This document shows positions 1 through 8,320 of a DNA stretch of 27,178 nt, one piece after another. How positions within the stretch are numbered: position 1 is the stretch's first letter; every line of letters starts with the position of its first letter. Source of the DNA: JBHHZM01 sp046758065. GTDB lineage: Bacteria; Pseudomonadota; Alphaproteobacteria; JAAXGF01. The stretch lies in contig JBHHZM010000030.1 of NCBI GenBank assembly GCA_046758065.1, forward strand, positions 1 to 27,178, written 5' to 3'. The notes beneath the pieces are model-generated. The model saw only the letters and a list, made by a program, of their open reading frames with translations, searched no databases and had not been told where the DNA came from. A program made the position numbers and the translations under genes.

Positions 1-332
1 TTTTCCAGGCGGCGCCCTCGCGGACGAAGACGTTGGTGGCGACGAGACAGCCGCGGTGATCGACGGCTTCGTAACAGATGACGCAGGCGGCGTCGCCGTA
101 TAGGTATGCTTTCGCGGCGTAGCTGCGAATGCGCGGCCGCTGCGCGCTCGCAAGGATTGTCGCCCAGCTTTCCATCACCGCATCGCGTCCCGAGAGCGCC
201 GCCCATCCCGGGTGAATACAGGCGATCGACGCGGTGCGCGACCAGACGGCGCCCATCGCCGCGAGGTCGCCGTCGGCGAACGCCTGGTAGAACGCCTCGT
301 TGGCAAACAATACGGTGTGTTCGTCGCTCATG
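1..332 (-). CDS. SnoaL-like (NTF2 fold) protein, 3' end cut by window
   Basis: The reading frame starts at an ATG read from 332 and is still open at the window edge, giving about 110 visible residues. It opens MSDEHTVLFANEAFYQAF and runs through ADGDLAAMGAVWS, CIHPGW, GRDAVMESW and GDAACVICYE. This is the usual order of a DUF4440/SnoaL-like small protein of the NTF2 fold: an N-terminal helix, a W/H-P-G-W pocket segment, then beta strands. Such proteins are small, soluble and functionally diverse, and no substrate can be read here. It lies 123 bp downstream of rutR on the same strand and could be its co-transcribed partner. The family call is fairly good; the role is unknown. Confidence 0.7.
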
Positions 333-455
333 CGCCGCTTCCGTCCCGGATCTGCGTTCCGACCATAGCGCGTCGGGCGTGACTTCCGGAAGCATCGAAG
401 CGAGGTGGGAACCCGACCGTTCCGGTTCGGCGCGTGGAGACGGCGCCCGCGGCGG

Positions 456-1124
456 CTAATCCGTCCGCGCGCCGCGCGTGATCCCGCAGCCCGCGAGCAC
501 GAGCCGAGTAATGGTCTCGGCCGCGACTTCGAAATCCTCGTCGTCGAGCTTGCGGCGCCCCAGGATGGCGCGGACCTGGACGCCGAAATCGGCATACTGC
601 TGCGTCGCCGCCCAGATGATCGAAAACAGGTGCGCCGGGTCGACCGGGGCCATGCGTCCCTGCTGCGCCCAGATCCTGAGCACCTCCGCCTTGCGGCGCA
701 CCAGCGCGCGCAATTCGCCGGACAGGAAGTTCTCGATGTAAGGCGCGCCGCGAATGATTTCGTTGGCGAACACCCGCGAGGCGTACGGCCGGTCGCGCGA
801 ATACATCACCTTGGCGTGGATGTAGTCGGAGAGCGCTTCGGCCGGATCGCGATCCTCGGTGATCCTGTCGAGCGCGGCGAGCCACAGTTCGAGGATGTCA
901 TCGATGACCGTCTGATAGAGCGCCGCCTTGGTGCCGAAGTAGTAATGCACGTTCGCCTTGGGCAGGCGAGCGCGTTCGGCGATCGCCGCCGTCGTCGCGC
1001 CCTGGTAGCCGCGTTCGGCGAACACCTCTTCCGCCGCCTTGAGGATCCGCGCCCGGTTTCGCGTCCTGATCTGCCCCGGGACCGCCGCCCGGGTGGTCGC
1101 CGTTGCCCCGCTGGTCCTGTTCAT
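456..1124 (-). CDS. rutR: TetR-family pyrimidine regulator RutR
   Basis: A 222-residue transcription repressor of the RutR branch of TetR (E. coli RutR is 212 residues). The N-terminal helix-turn-helix spans roughly residues 20-70 (RILKAAEEVFAERGYQG, then LPKANVHYYFGTKAALY). The C-terminal ligand domain carries stretches that track E. coli RutR closely: RDRPYASRVFANEI, RGAP, and APVDPAHLF with IIWAATQQYADF. RutR binds uracil or thymine and leaves its operator. The start at 1124 was chosen because homology begins just after it, and because longer frames would run through the operator palindromes at 1168-1205. The gene is divergent from preT and should repress both itself and the pyrimidine genes. 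In E. coli RutR controls the Rut pathway; here it sits on the reductive pathway. Confidence 0.9.
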   Translation of the reverse strand: MNRTSGATATTRAAVPGQIRTRNRARILKAAEEVFAERGYQGATTAAIAERARLPKANVHYYFGTKAALYQTVIDDILELWLAALDRITEDRDPAEALSDYIHAKVMYSRDRPYASRVFANEIIRGAPYIENFLSGELRALVRRKAEVLRIWAQQGRMAPVDPAHLFSIIWAATQQYADFGVQVRAILGRRKLDDEDFEVAAETITRLVLAGCGITRGARTD

Positions 1125-1167
1125 GTCCCGGTCCGCCGTGCGCAGCCCTTGCATCGTCCCGTAAAAC

Positions 1168-1183
1168 CTGACCATATGGTCAA
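1168..1183. promoter_or_regulatory. rutR operator: RutR operator O1
   Basis: The sequence CTGACCATATGGTCAA contains a perfect 14-bp palindrome (1169-1182). It matches the RutR consensus TTGACCANNTGGTCAA at 15 of 16 positions. It lies about 45 bp upstream of the rutR start, so it is placed for autoregulation. Its centre is 22 bp, about two helical turns, from the second operator. Confidence 0.9.
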
Positions 1184-1189
1184 TATTCC

Positions 1190-1219
1190 TTGACCATATG
1201 GTCAGATCAACGGTACAGT
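1190..1219 (+). promoter_or_regulatory. RutR operator O2 overlapping the preT promoter
   Basis: TTGACCATATGGTCAG at 1190-1205 is the second RutR palindrome, again 15 of 16 to consensus. Its first six bases, TTGACC (1190-1195), also make a good sigma-70 -35 box. An 18-bp spacer leads to TACAGT (1214-1219), a 4/6 match to a -10 box. Bound RutR would therefore cover the -35 element. The operator is clear; the exact promoter is inferred. Confidence 0.75.
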
Positions 1220-1238
1220 CAAACAAATAAGAATGGTA

Positions 1239-1257
1239 GGCCGACTGTTGGTCGGCC
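1239..1257 (+). other. Leader hairpin before preT
   Basis: GGCCGAC (1239-1245) and GTCGGCC (1251-1257) form a perfect 7-bp stem with a TGTTG loop in the expected preT leader. It ends 13 nt before the Shine-Dalgarno AGGGAG at 1271. There is no T-run, so it is not an obvious terminator. It could stabilise the mRNA or be incidental. Confidence 0.4.
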
Positions 1258-1281
1258 GGATAACGACAGCAGGGAGTGTCC

Positions 1282-2634
1282 ATGTCCGACACCACGCCGG
1301 ACGTCGCGCCGGGCCGACTTTCGGCCGACGCATACCGCGAGAATTTCAGCGACGTTCAGCCGCCGCTCGACCACGGCCGCGCGCTGGTCGAGGCCAACCG
1401 CTGTTATTTCTGCTACGACGCGCCCTGCATCGAGGCCTGCCCGACGGGCATCGACATTCCGAGTTTCATCCACAAGATCGCGACCGGCAATCTGCGCGGC
1501 GCCGCGATCGACATTCTCTCCGAGAACATCATGGGCGGGAGCTGCGCCCGGGTTTGCCCGACCGAGGTTCTGTGCCAGCGCGCCTGCGTGCGCGAGGCGC
1601 AGGAAGGAAAGCCCGTTCAGATCGGCCGGTTGCAGCGCTACGCCACCGATCATCTGATGGCGCGCGGTGTCCAGCCGTTCGAACGCGCCGAGGCGAGCGG
1701 GAAGCGCGTCGCGGTGGTCGGCGCCGGACCCGCGGGGCTCGCCTGCGCGCACCGGCTCGCCCTGCTCGGCCATGCGGTCGAACTGTTCGACTCACGGCCC
1801 AAGGCCGGCGGACTCAATGAATTCGGTATCGCCGCCTACAAACTACCCGACCGTTTCGCCGGCCGCGAGGCGGACTTCATCCTCTCGATCGGCGGGATCA
1901 CGTTTAGCCGCGGCAAGACGCTCGGGCGCGACATGACGCTGGCCGATCTGCGCCACGACTTCGACGCCGTTTTCCTCGGCCTCGGCCTCGGCGGCGTACG
2001 GACGCTCGGGTTCGAAGGCGAAGATCTCGGGGGTGTGCATAACGCCGTCGACTACATCGCCGAATTGCGCCAGAGCGACGATCTCTCCCGGCTGCCGGTC
2101 GGACGCCGCATCGTCGTCATCGGTGGCGGCAATACCGCGATCGACATCGCGGTGCAGACCAAGCGGTTGGGGGCCGAGGACGTGACCATCGTCTATCGGC
2201 GCGGGCCCTCGGCGATGTCCGCCACCGGCCACGAGCAGGAGTTTGCGCAGGTCAACGGCGTGCGCATCCGCCATTGGGCGCGCCCTGCGGGTCTGACGAC
2301 GCGCAACGGTCACGTGTGTGCGGTCGAATTCGAGTACACGCAGATGGACGAATCGGGCCGGCTTGCCGGAATCGGCGAGACCTATAGCCTGCCCGCCGAT
2401 ATGGTATTCAAGGCGATCGGCCAGACCTTCGTTGCGGATCCGGTCGGCAAGGGTGATCATTCGCTTCTCGACCTCGACGGCGGTCGCATTGCCGTCGACG
2501 ACGACCGGCGTACGTCGCTGCCCGATGTCTGGGCCGGCGGCGACTCGGTCGCCACGGGTGACGATCTGACCGTCTCGGCAGTCCAGGACGGCAAGTTGGC
2601 CGCCCATGCCATCGACCGCTATCTGCGGTCCTGA
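1282..2634 (+). CDS. preT: NAD(P)-dependent dihydropyrimidine dehydrogenase subunit PreT
   Basis: A 450-residue flavo-iron-sulfur subunit. It takes electrons from NAD(P)H and passes them through FAD and two [4Fe-4S] clusters to PreA for reduction of uracil or thymine, the first step of reductive pyrimidine breakdown. The N-terminal cluster cysteines are C41, C44, C49, C53 and C88, C92, C98, C102 (CYFCYDAPC, EACPTGIDIP, CARVCPTEVLC). The FAD motif GAGPAG is at 147-152 and the dinucleotide motif IGGGNTAIDIA at 280-290, followed by YRRG. The start is ATG 1282, with AGGGAG at 1271 as ribosome site; a GTG at 1276 is possible but overlaps that site. It is 17 bp ahead of preA. Related glutamate-synthase small subunits share this fold, but the preA neighbour settles the call. 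Confidence 0.92.
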   Translation: MSDTTPDVAPGRLSADAYRENFSDVQPPLDHGRALVEANRCYFCYDAPCIEACPTGIDIPSFIHKIATGNLRGAAIDILSENIMGGSCARVCPTEVLCQRACVREAQEGKPVQIGRLQRYATDHLMARGVQPFERAEASGKRVAVVGAGPAGLACAHRLALLGHAVELFDSRPKAGGLNEFGIAAYKLPDRFAGREADFILSIGGITFSRGKTLGRDMTLADLRHDFDAVFLGLGLGGVRTLGFEGEDLGGVHNAVDYIAELRQSDDLSRLPVGRRIVVIGGGNTAIDIAVQTKRLGAEDVTIVYRRGPSAMSATGHEQEFAQVNGVRIRHWARPAGLTTRNGHVCAVEFEYTQMDESGRLAGIGETYSLPADMVFKAIGQTFVADPVGKGDHSLLDLDGGRIAVDDDRRTSLPDVWAGGDSVATGDDLTVSAVQDGKLAAHAIDRYLRS

Positions 2635-2651
2635 ACCCTGAGGAGGAGGCC

Positions 2652-3929
2652 ATGGCCGACCTTCGGTGCAACATCGCCGGCGTGAAATCGCCCAACCCCT
2701 TCTGGCTCGCTTCGGCGCCGCCGACCGACAAGGAATACAACGTGGTGCGCGCGTTCAAGGCGGGCTGGGGCGGCGTCGTATGGAAGACGCTGGGCGAGGA
2801 CCCGCCGATCGTGAACGTGTCTTCGCGCTACGGCGCGGCGCGCCACAACGGCGCGCGCATCGCGGTATTCAACAACATCGAGCTGATCACCGACCGGCCG
2901 CTCGACGTCAATCTGCGCGAGATCAAGCGCGTCAAGCGCGATTGGCCCGACCGCGCGCTGGTGATTTCGCTGATGGTCCCCTGCGAGGAGAAGAACTGGC
3001 GCGACATCCTGGCCCGGGTCGAGGACACCGGTGCCGACGGCATCGAGCTCAATTTCGGCTGCCCTCACGGCATGTCCGAACGCGGCATGGGTTCGGCCGT
3101 CGGACAGGTGCCCGAATACATCGAGATGGTGACGCGCTGGTGCAAGGCGAACACGCGGATGCCGGTGCTCGTCAAGCTGACCCCCAACGTGACCAACGTC
3201 CTCGGTCCCGCGCGGGCCGCCAAGGCCGGCGGCGGCGATGCGGTATCGCTGATCAACACGGTCAACTCGATCATGTCGGTCGATCTCGACTGTATGGCGC
3301 CGACCCCGGTGGTCGCGGGCAAGGGGTCCCACGGCGGAATGTGCGGCCCGGCGGTGAAGCCGATCGCGCTTTACATGGTGGCCGAGATCGCGCGCGACGC
3401 CGATACCGCCGGCATGCCGATTTCGGCCATTGGCGGGATCGGAACCTGGCATGACGCCGCCGAGTTCGTCGCGCTGGGCGCCGGCAGCGTTCAGGTCTGC
3501 ACCGCGGCGATGCATCGCGGCTTCAAGATCGTCGAGGACATGATCGACGGCCTCGGCAACTGGATGGACGAGCGCGGCTACCGCACGCTCGACGACTTCC
3601 GGGGCGCCGCGGTGCCCAATGTCGTCGACTGGCAGTACCTCGACATGAACTACGAGATCAAGGCCCGGATCGATCAGGAGCTGTGCATCAAATGCGGGCT
3701 GTGCCACATCGCCTGCGAAGACACCGCCCACCAGGCGATCAGGGCGGACAAGGTCGACGGCGCCCGCCGCTACACGGTGATCGACGAGGAATGCGTCGGC
3801 TGCAATCTGTGCATGCACGTCTGCCCGGTCGAGGACTGCATCACCATGGTCGAGATCGACAACGGCAAGGGCTACATGAACTGGACCCAGGATCCGCGCA
3901 ACCCCTTGCGCAAAAGCGCGGCCGAATAG
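2652..3929 (+). CDS. preA: Dihydropyrimidine dehydrogenase catalytic subunit PreA
   Basis: A 425-residue FMN-dependent subunit that reduces uracil/thymine to the 5,6-dihydro compounds in the cytosol. Residues 1-310 form a dihydroorotate-dehydrogenase-like barrel with the signature NFGCPHGMSERGMG (134-147), KLTPNVT (175-181), NTVNS (202-206) and the FMN-phosphate strands ISAIGGIGT and GAGSVQVCTA. The C-terminus has two [4Fe-4S] clusters: C345, C348, C351, C355 and C381, C384, C387, C391. The ribosome site GAGGAGG sits just before the ATG. At the place of the mammalian catalytic cysteine (GLACGQ) this protein has GSAVGQ, so valine replaces cysteine. As I recall, E. coli PreA also has valine there, so this is probably a bacterial-type difference rather than a defect. 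It follows preT by 17 bp and acts as a complex with it. Confidence 0.93.
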   Translation: MADLRCNIAGVKSPNPFWLASAPPTDKEYNVVRAFKAGWGGVVWKTLGEDPPIVNVSSRYGAARHNGARIAVFNNIELITDRPLDVNLREIKRVKRDWPDRALVISLMVPCEEKNWRDILARVEDTGADGIELNFGCPHGMSERGMGSAVGQVPEYIEMVTRWCKANTRMPVLVKLTPNVTNVLGPARAAKAGGGDAVSLINTVNSIMSVDLDCMAPTPVVAGKGSHGGMCGPAVKPIALYMVAEIARDADTAGMPISAIGGIGTWHDAAEFVALGAGSVQVCTAAMHRGFKIVEDMIDGLGNWMDERGYRTLDDFRGAAVPNVVDWQYLDMNYEIKARIDQELCIKCGLCHIACEDTAHQAIRADKVDGARRYTVIDEECVGCNLCMHVCPVEDCITMVEIDNGKGYMNWTQDPRNPLRKSAAE

Positions 3930-3963
3930 ACCGCGACACCCCAGGGACGAGGGAGACCCGGCA

Positions 3964-5202
3964 ATGACGTTGAAGAACCTGTCGGTCAACGGCGAGCGGC
4001 TGTGGCAGAGCCTGATGGAGATGGCCAAGTTCGGCCCCGGCGTCGCCGGCGGCAATTGCCGGCTGGCGCTGTCCGATTCCGACCGCGAGGCCCGCGACAC
4101 GTTCATCCGGTGGTGCAAGGACGCAGGCTGTGCGATCACCATCGACAAGATGGGCAACATCTTCGCCCGCCGGCCGGGAACCAACCCCGAACTCGCGCCC
4201 GTCGTCTGCGGCAGTCATCTCGACACCCAGCCCACGGGCGGGAAGTTCGACGGCGTCTTCGGCGTGCTCGCCGGTCTCGAGGTGATCCGTTCGCTCAACG
4301 ACCACGAGGTCGAGACCGAGGCCCCGATCGAGGTCTCGGTCTGGACCAACGAGGAAGGATCGCGGTTCGCCCCGGCGATGATCGCTTCGGGCGTGTTCGC
4401 GGGCGTGTTCGACATCGAATTCGCGCAGTCCCGGGCCGATCCCGACGGCAAGACCATCGGCGACGAGCTCGAACGCATCGGCTACGCGGGCGACGAAACG
4501 CCGGGCGAGCACCCGATCCACGCCTTTTTCGAGGCCCATATCGAACAGGGACCGATCCTCGAGGCGGAGGACAAAACGATCGGCATCGTCACCGGGGCGC
4601 AGGGTCAGCGCTGGCTCGAGCTCACCCTCACCGGCGCCGAGAGCCACGCCGGAACGACCCCGATGGACCGGCGCCGCGACGCGCTGCTCGGCGCGGCGCG
4701 AATGGTCGATGCCGTCAATCGCATCGCGCTCGACCGCGCGCCGCTTGCGGTGAGCACCGTCGGCATGTTCGACGTGCGACCCAATTCGCGCAACACGATC
4801 CCGGGCAGCGTGTTCATGACCATCGACCTGCGCCACCCCGACGACGACACGCTCACCGACATGGAAGACGCCGTGCGTACCGCCTGCGACCGGATCTGCG
4901 CCGATCTCGGTCTTTCCCCCGACCTTCGCAACATCTGGTATTCGCCGCCGATCACGTTCGATCCCGATTGCATCGCGGCGGTTCGACAGGCGGCGGAAGG
5001 CGCGGGCTACGCCGCAAGGGAAATCGTTTCGGGCGCCGGACACGACGCCTGCTACATCAGCCGGGTCGCGCCCACCGGCATGATCTTCGTCCCCTGCAAG
5101 GACGGCATCAGCCACAACGAAAGCGAAAGCGCGACGCCCGACGATCTCGCCGCCGGCTGCAACGTCCTGTTGCACGCGATGCTCGAGCGGGCAATCGGCT
5201 AA
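3964..5202 (+). CDS. M20-family carbamoyl amidohydrolase (hydantoinase/carbamoylase type)
   Basis: A 412-residue metal-dependent amidase of the HyuC/allantoate amidohydrolase/beta-ureidopropionase group. Metal-ligand motifs are in order: GSHLDTQPTGGKFDG (H85, D87, D96), WTNEEG (E130/E131), EAHIEQGP, the dimerisation-domain motif ESHAGTTPMDRR, and near the C-terminus GAGHDA with KDGISHNESE. Members hydrolyse N-carbamoyl amino acids or allantoate. Placed directly after preTA, the likely substrate is N-carbamoyl-beta-alanine, the third step of the pathway, giving beta-alanine, CO2 and ammonia. It follows preA by 34 bp with no terminator in between, so it is probably co-transcribed. A second, unrelated enzyme for the same step lies at 14070, so this one could instead serve another ureido compound. 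Confidence 0.85.
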   Translation: MTLKNLSVNGERLWQSLMEMAKFGPGVAGGNCRLALSDSDREARDTFIRWCKDAGCAITIDKMGNIFARRPGTNPELAPVVCGSHLDTQPTGGKFDGVFGVLAGLEVIRSLNDHEVETEAPIEVSVWTNEEGSRFAPAMIASGVFAGVFDIEFAQSRADPDGKTIGDELERIGYAGDETPGEHPIHAFFEAHIEQGPILEAEDKTIGIVTGAQGQRWLELTLTGAESHAGTTPMDRRRDALLGAARMVDAVNRIALDRAPLAVSTVGMFDVRPNSRNTIPGSVFMTIDLRHPDDDTLTDMEDAVRTACDRICADLGLSPDLRNIWYSPPITFDPDCIAAVRQAAEGAGYAAREIVSGAGHDACYISRVAPTGMIFVPCKDGISHNESESATPDDLAAGCNVLLHAMLERAIG

Positions 5203-5364
5203 GGCATTGTTCCCGGCGACGGGCGTCGATACACTTGCATCGGCGGCGGAACGGCGTACGCGAGTGCGTGGTGTTCCGGGGGACGTCGCGGCGACGGATT
5301 GCGGGCCGGCGGTAATGGCTGTCCGCGAGACGCTCCGGGGGCGCTGCGACTAGAGCGAGATGTG

Positions 5365-6198
5365 ATGCAAGATTCGGCAACAACGGCGGCTGCTCCCGCC
5401 GAACGGCAGGCGACGGCGGCCGAGCCGGTCATCGAGATCGACGCGCTCACCCTCACCTTCGATACCGCCGACAGTCCCGTCCATGCGCTCGCCGACGTAA
5501 ACCTCACCATCGCGAGCGGCGATTTCGTGTCGCTGATCGGTCCTTCCGGGTGCGGCAAGACGACGCTTTTGCGCGTGATCGCCGATCTCGAGCGTCCCAC
5601 CGCCGGTTCGATCACGGTCAACGGCGTCTCGCCCGAGGAAGCGCGGCGCAACCGCTCCTACGGCTATGTGTTCCAGGCGCCGGCGCTGTACCCGTGGCGG
5701 ACCGTCGAGCGCAACGTGACCCTGCCGCTCGAAATCATGGGACTATCCGCCGCCGAGCGCCGGCAGCGCGTCCAACGCTATCTCGAACTCGTCAACCTCG
5801 ATGGGTTCGAACGCAAGTATCCCTGGCAGCTTTCTGGCGGCATGCAGCAGCGGGTGTCGATCGCGCGCGCGCTCAGCTTCGAACCCGATCTGCTGCTCAT
5901 GGACGAACCCTTTGGCGCGCTCGACGAGATCACGCGCGATCACCTGAACGATCATCTCGTGCGCCTGTGGCAGCGAACGCGCAAGACGGTCGTCTTCGTC
6001 ACCCACTCGATCCCCGAGGCGGTGTTCCTGTCGTCGCGCATCGTGGTGATGTCGCCGCGGCCGGGACGCATCATCGACGTGATCGACAGCGACCTACCGC
6101 CCGACCGCACCCTCAATGTGCGCGAAACGCCCGAGTTCCTGGCCATCGCGCATCGCGTGCGCGAGGGGCTGCACGCGGGTCACAGCTATGACGACTGA
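5365..6198 (+). CDS. ABC importer ATPase, NitT/TauT/THI5-type
   Basis: A 277-residue ATP-binding subunit with Walker A GPSGCGKT (59-66), Q-loop FQAPAL, signature LSGGMQQR (156-163), Walker B LLLMDEP (176-182) and the switch histidine in VTHSIPEAVF. It belongs to the SsuB/TauB/ThiZ-like branch and powers the two permeases encoded next. The start at 5365 was preferred because family homology begins about 20 residues in; an earlier in-frame start at 5299 has no clear ribosome site. The 162 bp before the gene show no recognisable RutR site or terminator, so it probably continues the preT operon. It overlaps the following permease by 11 bp, which suggests coupling. The substrate is inferred from context to be a pyrimidine or related compound. 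Confidence 0.88.
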   Translation: MQDSATTAAAPAERQATAAEPVIEIDALTLTFDTADSPVHALADVNLTIASGDFVSLIGPSGCGKTTLLRVIADLERPTAGSITVNGVSPEEARRNRSYGYVFQAPALYPWRTVERNVTLPLEIMGLSAAERRQRVQRYLELVNLDGFERKYPWQLSGGMQQRVSIARALSFEPDLLLMDEPFGALDEITRDHLNDHLVRLWQRTRKTVVFVTHSIPEAVFLSSRIVVMSPRPGRIIDVIDSDLPPDRTLNVRETPEFLAIAHRVREGLHAGHSYDD

Positions 6199-7123
6199 CG
6201 CCACGGCTGCGACGACGGCGCCGCACGGCACGGCTGCCGCGATCCGGGAACGGTTGCGGCGGGGCAAGTCCGGACCGATCGCGGTGGTCTGCGCCGCGAT
6301 CGTGGCGATCTGGTACGTCGGCGCGGTCTATCTCAACGCCCCGGTGCTGATCGACCGCTACGAACGCCAGAAAGTCTCCTGGTCCATCGGCCGACTCGTC
6401 GACGACGCCTGGGCAATGAAGCGTCCCGTTCTGCCCGCGCCGCACCAGATCGCCGCCGATCTCGACAAGTCGATCTTCAAGCGCAAGCTCACCTCCAAGC
6501 GCAATCTCGCCTTTCACGCCTGGGTGACGCTGTCGTCCACGCTTCTCGGTTTCCTCATGGGGACCGCACTGGGCGTGGCGCTCGCGGTCGGCATCGTCCA
6601 CGTGCGAACGCTCGACCGTAGCCTGATGCCCTGGATCATCGCCTCGCAAACGATCCCGATCCTCGCCATCGCGCCGATGATCATCGTCGTGCTCGGCAAC
6701 GTGGGGTTCACCGGGCTCGTGCCCAAGGCGATTATTTCGATGTATCTCTGCTTCTTCCCGGTGGCCATCGGCATGGTCAAGGGTCTGCGCTCGCCCGACC
6801 GTCTGCAACTCGACCTGATGCGCACTTACAGCTCGACCCAGCTTCAGATTTTCGTCAAGCTGCGCTGGCCCGCCTCGCTGCCGTTCCTGTTCGCCAGTCT
6901 CAAGGTCGCGATCGCCATCAGCCTCGTCGGCGCCATCGTCGGCGAATTGCCCACCGGCGCCCAGGCGGGGCTGGGGGCGCGCATGCTGGTGGGTTCTTAC
7001 TACGGGCAGACGATCCAGATCTGGTCGGCATTGATCGTTGCCGCCCTGCTGGCGGGGACGATGGTCGGCATGGTCGGCGTCGCCGAGCGGATCGCCCTGC
7101 GACGTACAGGCGCGGTGCGGTAA
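6188..7123 (+). CDS. ABC importer permease 1
   Basis: A 311-residue inner-membrane permease of the binding-protein-dependent family. An N-terminal membrane segment (residues about 30-50, IAVVCAAIVAIWYVGAVYL) is followed by a linker with LPAPHQIAADL and the transport domain. The cytoplasmic EAA-like loop is LRWPASLPFLFASLKVA, followed by VGAIVGELP. The start MTTDATAA at 6188 lies inside the end of the ATPase gene (11-bp overlap). The stop TAA shares a base with the ATG of the second permease (TAATG). Paired non-identical permeases in this group form a heterodimeric channel. It is longer at the N-terminus than plain SsuC-type permeases. Confidence 0.87.
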   Translation: MTTDATAATTAPHGTAAAIRERLRRGKSGPIAVVCAAIVAIWYVGAVYLNAPVLIDRYERQKVSWSIGRLVDDAWAMKRPVLPAPHQIAADLDKSIFKRKLTSKRNLAFHAWVTLSSTLLGFLMGTALGVALAVGIVHVRTLDRSLMPWIIASQTIPILAIAPMIIVVLGNVGFTGLVPKAIISMYLCFFPVAIGMVKGLRSPDRLQLDLMRTYSSTQLQIFVKLRWPASLPFLFASLKVAIAISLVGAIVGELPTGAQAGLGARMLVGSYYGQTIQIWSALIVAALLAGTMVGMVGVAERIALRRTGAVR

Positions 7124-8292
7124 TGCGCCCGATTGCGCCCCGGCTCGACGTCCCTTGCGGTCTGTTCCTGGCGGCCGCCGCCGTCGCCTTCACCATGCCG
7201 GTCGCGGTGACCGACGCCGGCGCGGTGGGATGGGTCGAGCGTCCGGCGATGTTGATCGCCGCGGTTCCCGCGCTCGCCGCCGCCGCCTGGCGGTTGTGGC
7301 GCCGCCCCGAGGGACTCGCCGCCGGCCTGATCCTCGCGCTCGCGACCGCCATCGGCGCCTACGCGGCGGTCGCCGACCTCGACGCCCAAACGGCGGCGAC
7401 CGGCGCAAGCGAGATCGGACCCGGCGCGGCCGGCCTGTGGCTTTATGTCCTCGGACTGGGTTTCCTCGCCTGGCGCGCGATGGCGCTGTTGTCGGCCCTC
7501 ACCGTCGAGGGCAAGGGTCCGGGGCGCGTGACCGCGCTCGTCGTGCCCGGGCTGTTCGGCGCCTGGCTGCTTTATCTCTGGCAGGTCGCGGTCGTCGGCC
7601 TCGGCGTGCCCTCGGTGCTGCTGCCCGCCCCCGGCGTCATCGCCGCCGCGATCGCCGCGACGCCCGACACGCTGTGGGCCGATTTTCAGCAGACCTTCAT
7701 CAAATCGGTGCTGTCGGGCTATGCCATGGGCTGCGGCGCCGGCTTTTTCGTCGCCGTGCTGGTCGATCGGGTGCCGTTCCTCCAGCGCGGCCTGTTGCCG
7801 ATCGGCAACCTGGTCAGCGCCCTGCCGATTGTCGGCATCGCGCCGATCATGGTGATGTGGTTCGGCTTCGACTGGCAGTCGAAGGCGGCGGTCGTCGTGG
7901 TGATGACCTTCTTCCCCATGCTGGTGAACACCATCACTGGGCTGCACGCGACCGGCGCCATCGAGCGCGATCTCATGCGGTCCTACGCGGCGAGCTATAT
8001 GCAGACGCTGCTGCGCGTGCGCCTGCCCAACGCCCTGCCCTTCATCTTCAACGCGCTCAAGATCAATTCCACCCTGGCGCTCATCGGGGCGATCGTCGCC
8101 GAGTTCTTCGGCACTCCGATCGTTGGCATGGGGTTTCGCATCTCGACCGAGATTGGCCGCATGAACGTCGCCATGGTATGGGCGACGATCGCGGTCGCCG
8201 CGGTGGCCGGCTCGCTCGCCTACGGGGCGCTGGCCGTCGTGGAACGGACGTCGACGTTCTGGCATCCGTCCTACCGCCGAAAGTTCGATTGA
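7123..8292 (+). CDS. ABC importer permease 2 with long N-terminal membrane region
   Basis: A 389-residue permease. The C-terminal 250 residues are a standard permease domain: WQVAVVGLGVPSVLLPAP, then membrane helices, then the EAA-like loop VRLPNALPFIFNALKI and IGAIVAEFFGTP. The first 130 residues add several hydrophobic segments (LFLAAAAVAFTMPVAV, AMLIAAVPALAAAAWRL, GLILALATAIGAYAAV) that ordinary SsuC-type permeases lack. Permease 1 and permease 2 are clearly paralogous only in the transport domain. It begins by a one-base overlap with permease 1 and ends 28 bp before the binding protein, so the four genes form one transporter operon. Confidence 0.87.
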   Translation: MRPIAPRLDVPCGLFLAAAAVAFTMPVAVTDAGAVGWVERPAMLIAAVPALAAAAWRLWRRPEGLAAGLILALATAIGAYAAVADLDAQTAATGASEIGPGAAGLWLYVLGLGFLAWRAMALLSALTVEGKGPGRVTALVVPGLFGAWLLYLWQVAVVGLGVPSVLLPAPGVIAAAIAATPDTLWADFQQTFIKSVLSGYAMGCGAGFFVAVLVDRVPFLQRGLLPIGNLVSALPIVGIAPIMVMWFGFDWQSKAAVVVVMTFFPMLVNTITGLHATGAIERDLMRSYAASYMQTLLRVRLPNALPFIFNALKINSTLALIGAIVAEFFGTPIVGMGFRISTEIGRMNVAMVWATIAVAAVAGSLAYGALAVVERTSTFWHPSYRRKFD

Positions 8293-8320
8293 GGGGAAAC
8301 AGCATGTACAGGAGAGGCAC

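Noticed and set aside
1125..1295. N-terminal extension of RutR up to 1295
   Set aside because: It would translate through both operator palindromes and adds residues with no family similarity.
2619..4184. Long minus-strand open frame opposite preA
   Set aside because: A shadow of preA: no ribosome site and no recognisable protein family.
5203..5364. Separate RutR-controlled promoter for the transporter
   Set aside because: No TGACC/GGTCA palindrome or convincing -35/-10 pair was found, so co-transcription with preT is assumed.
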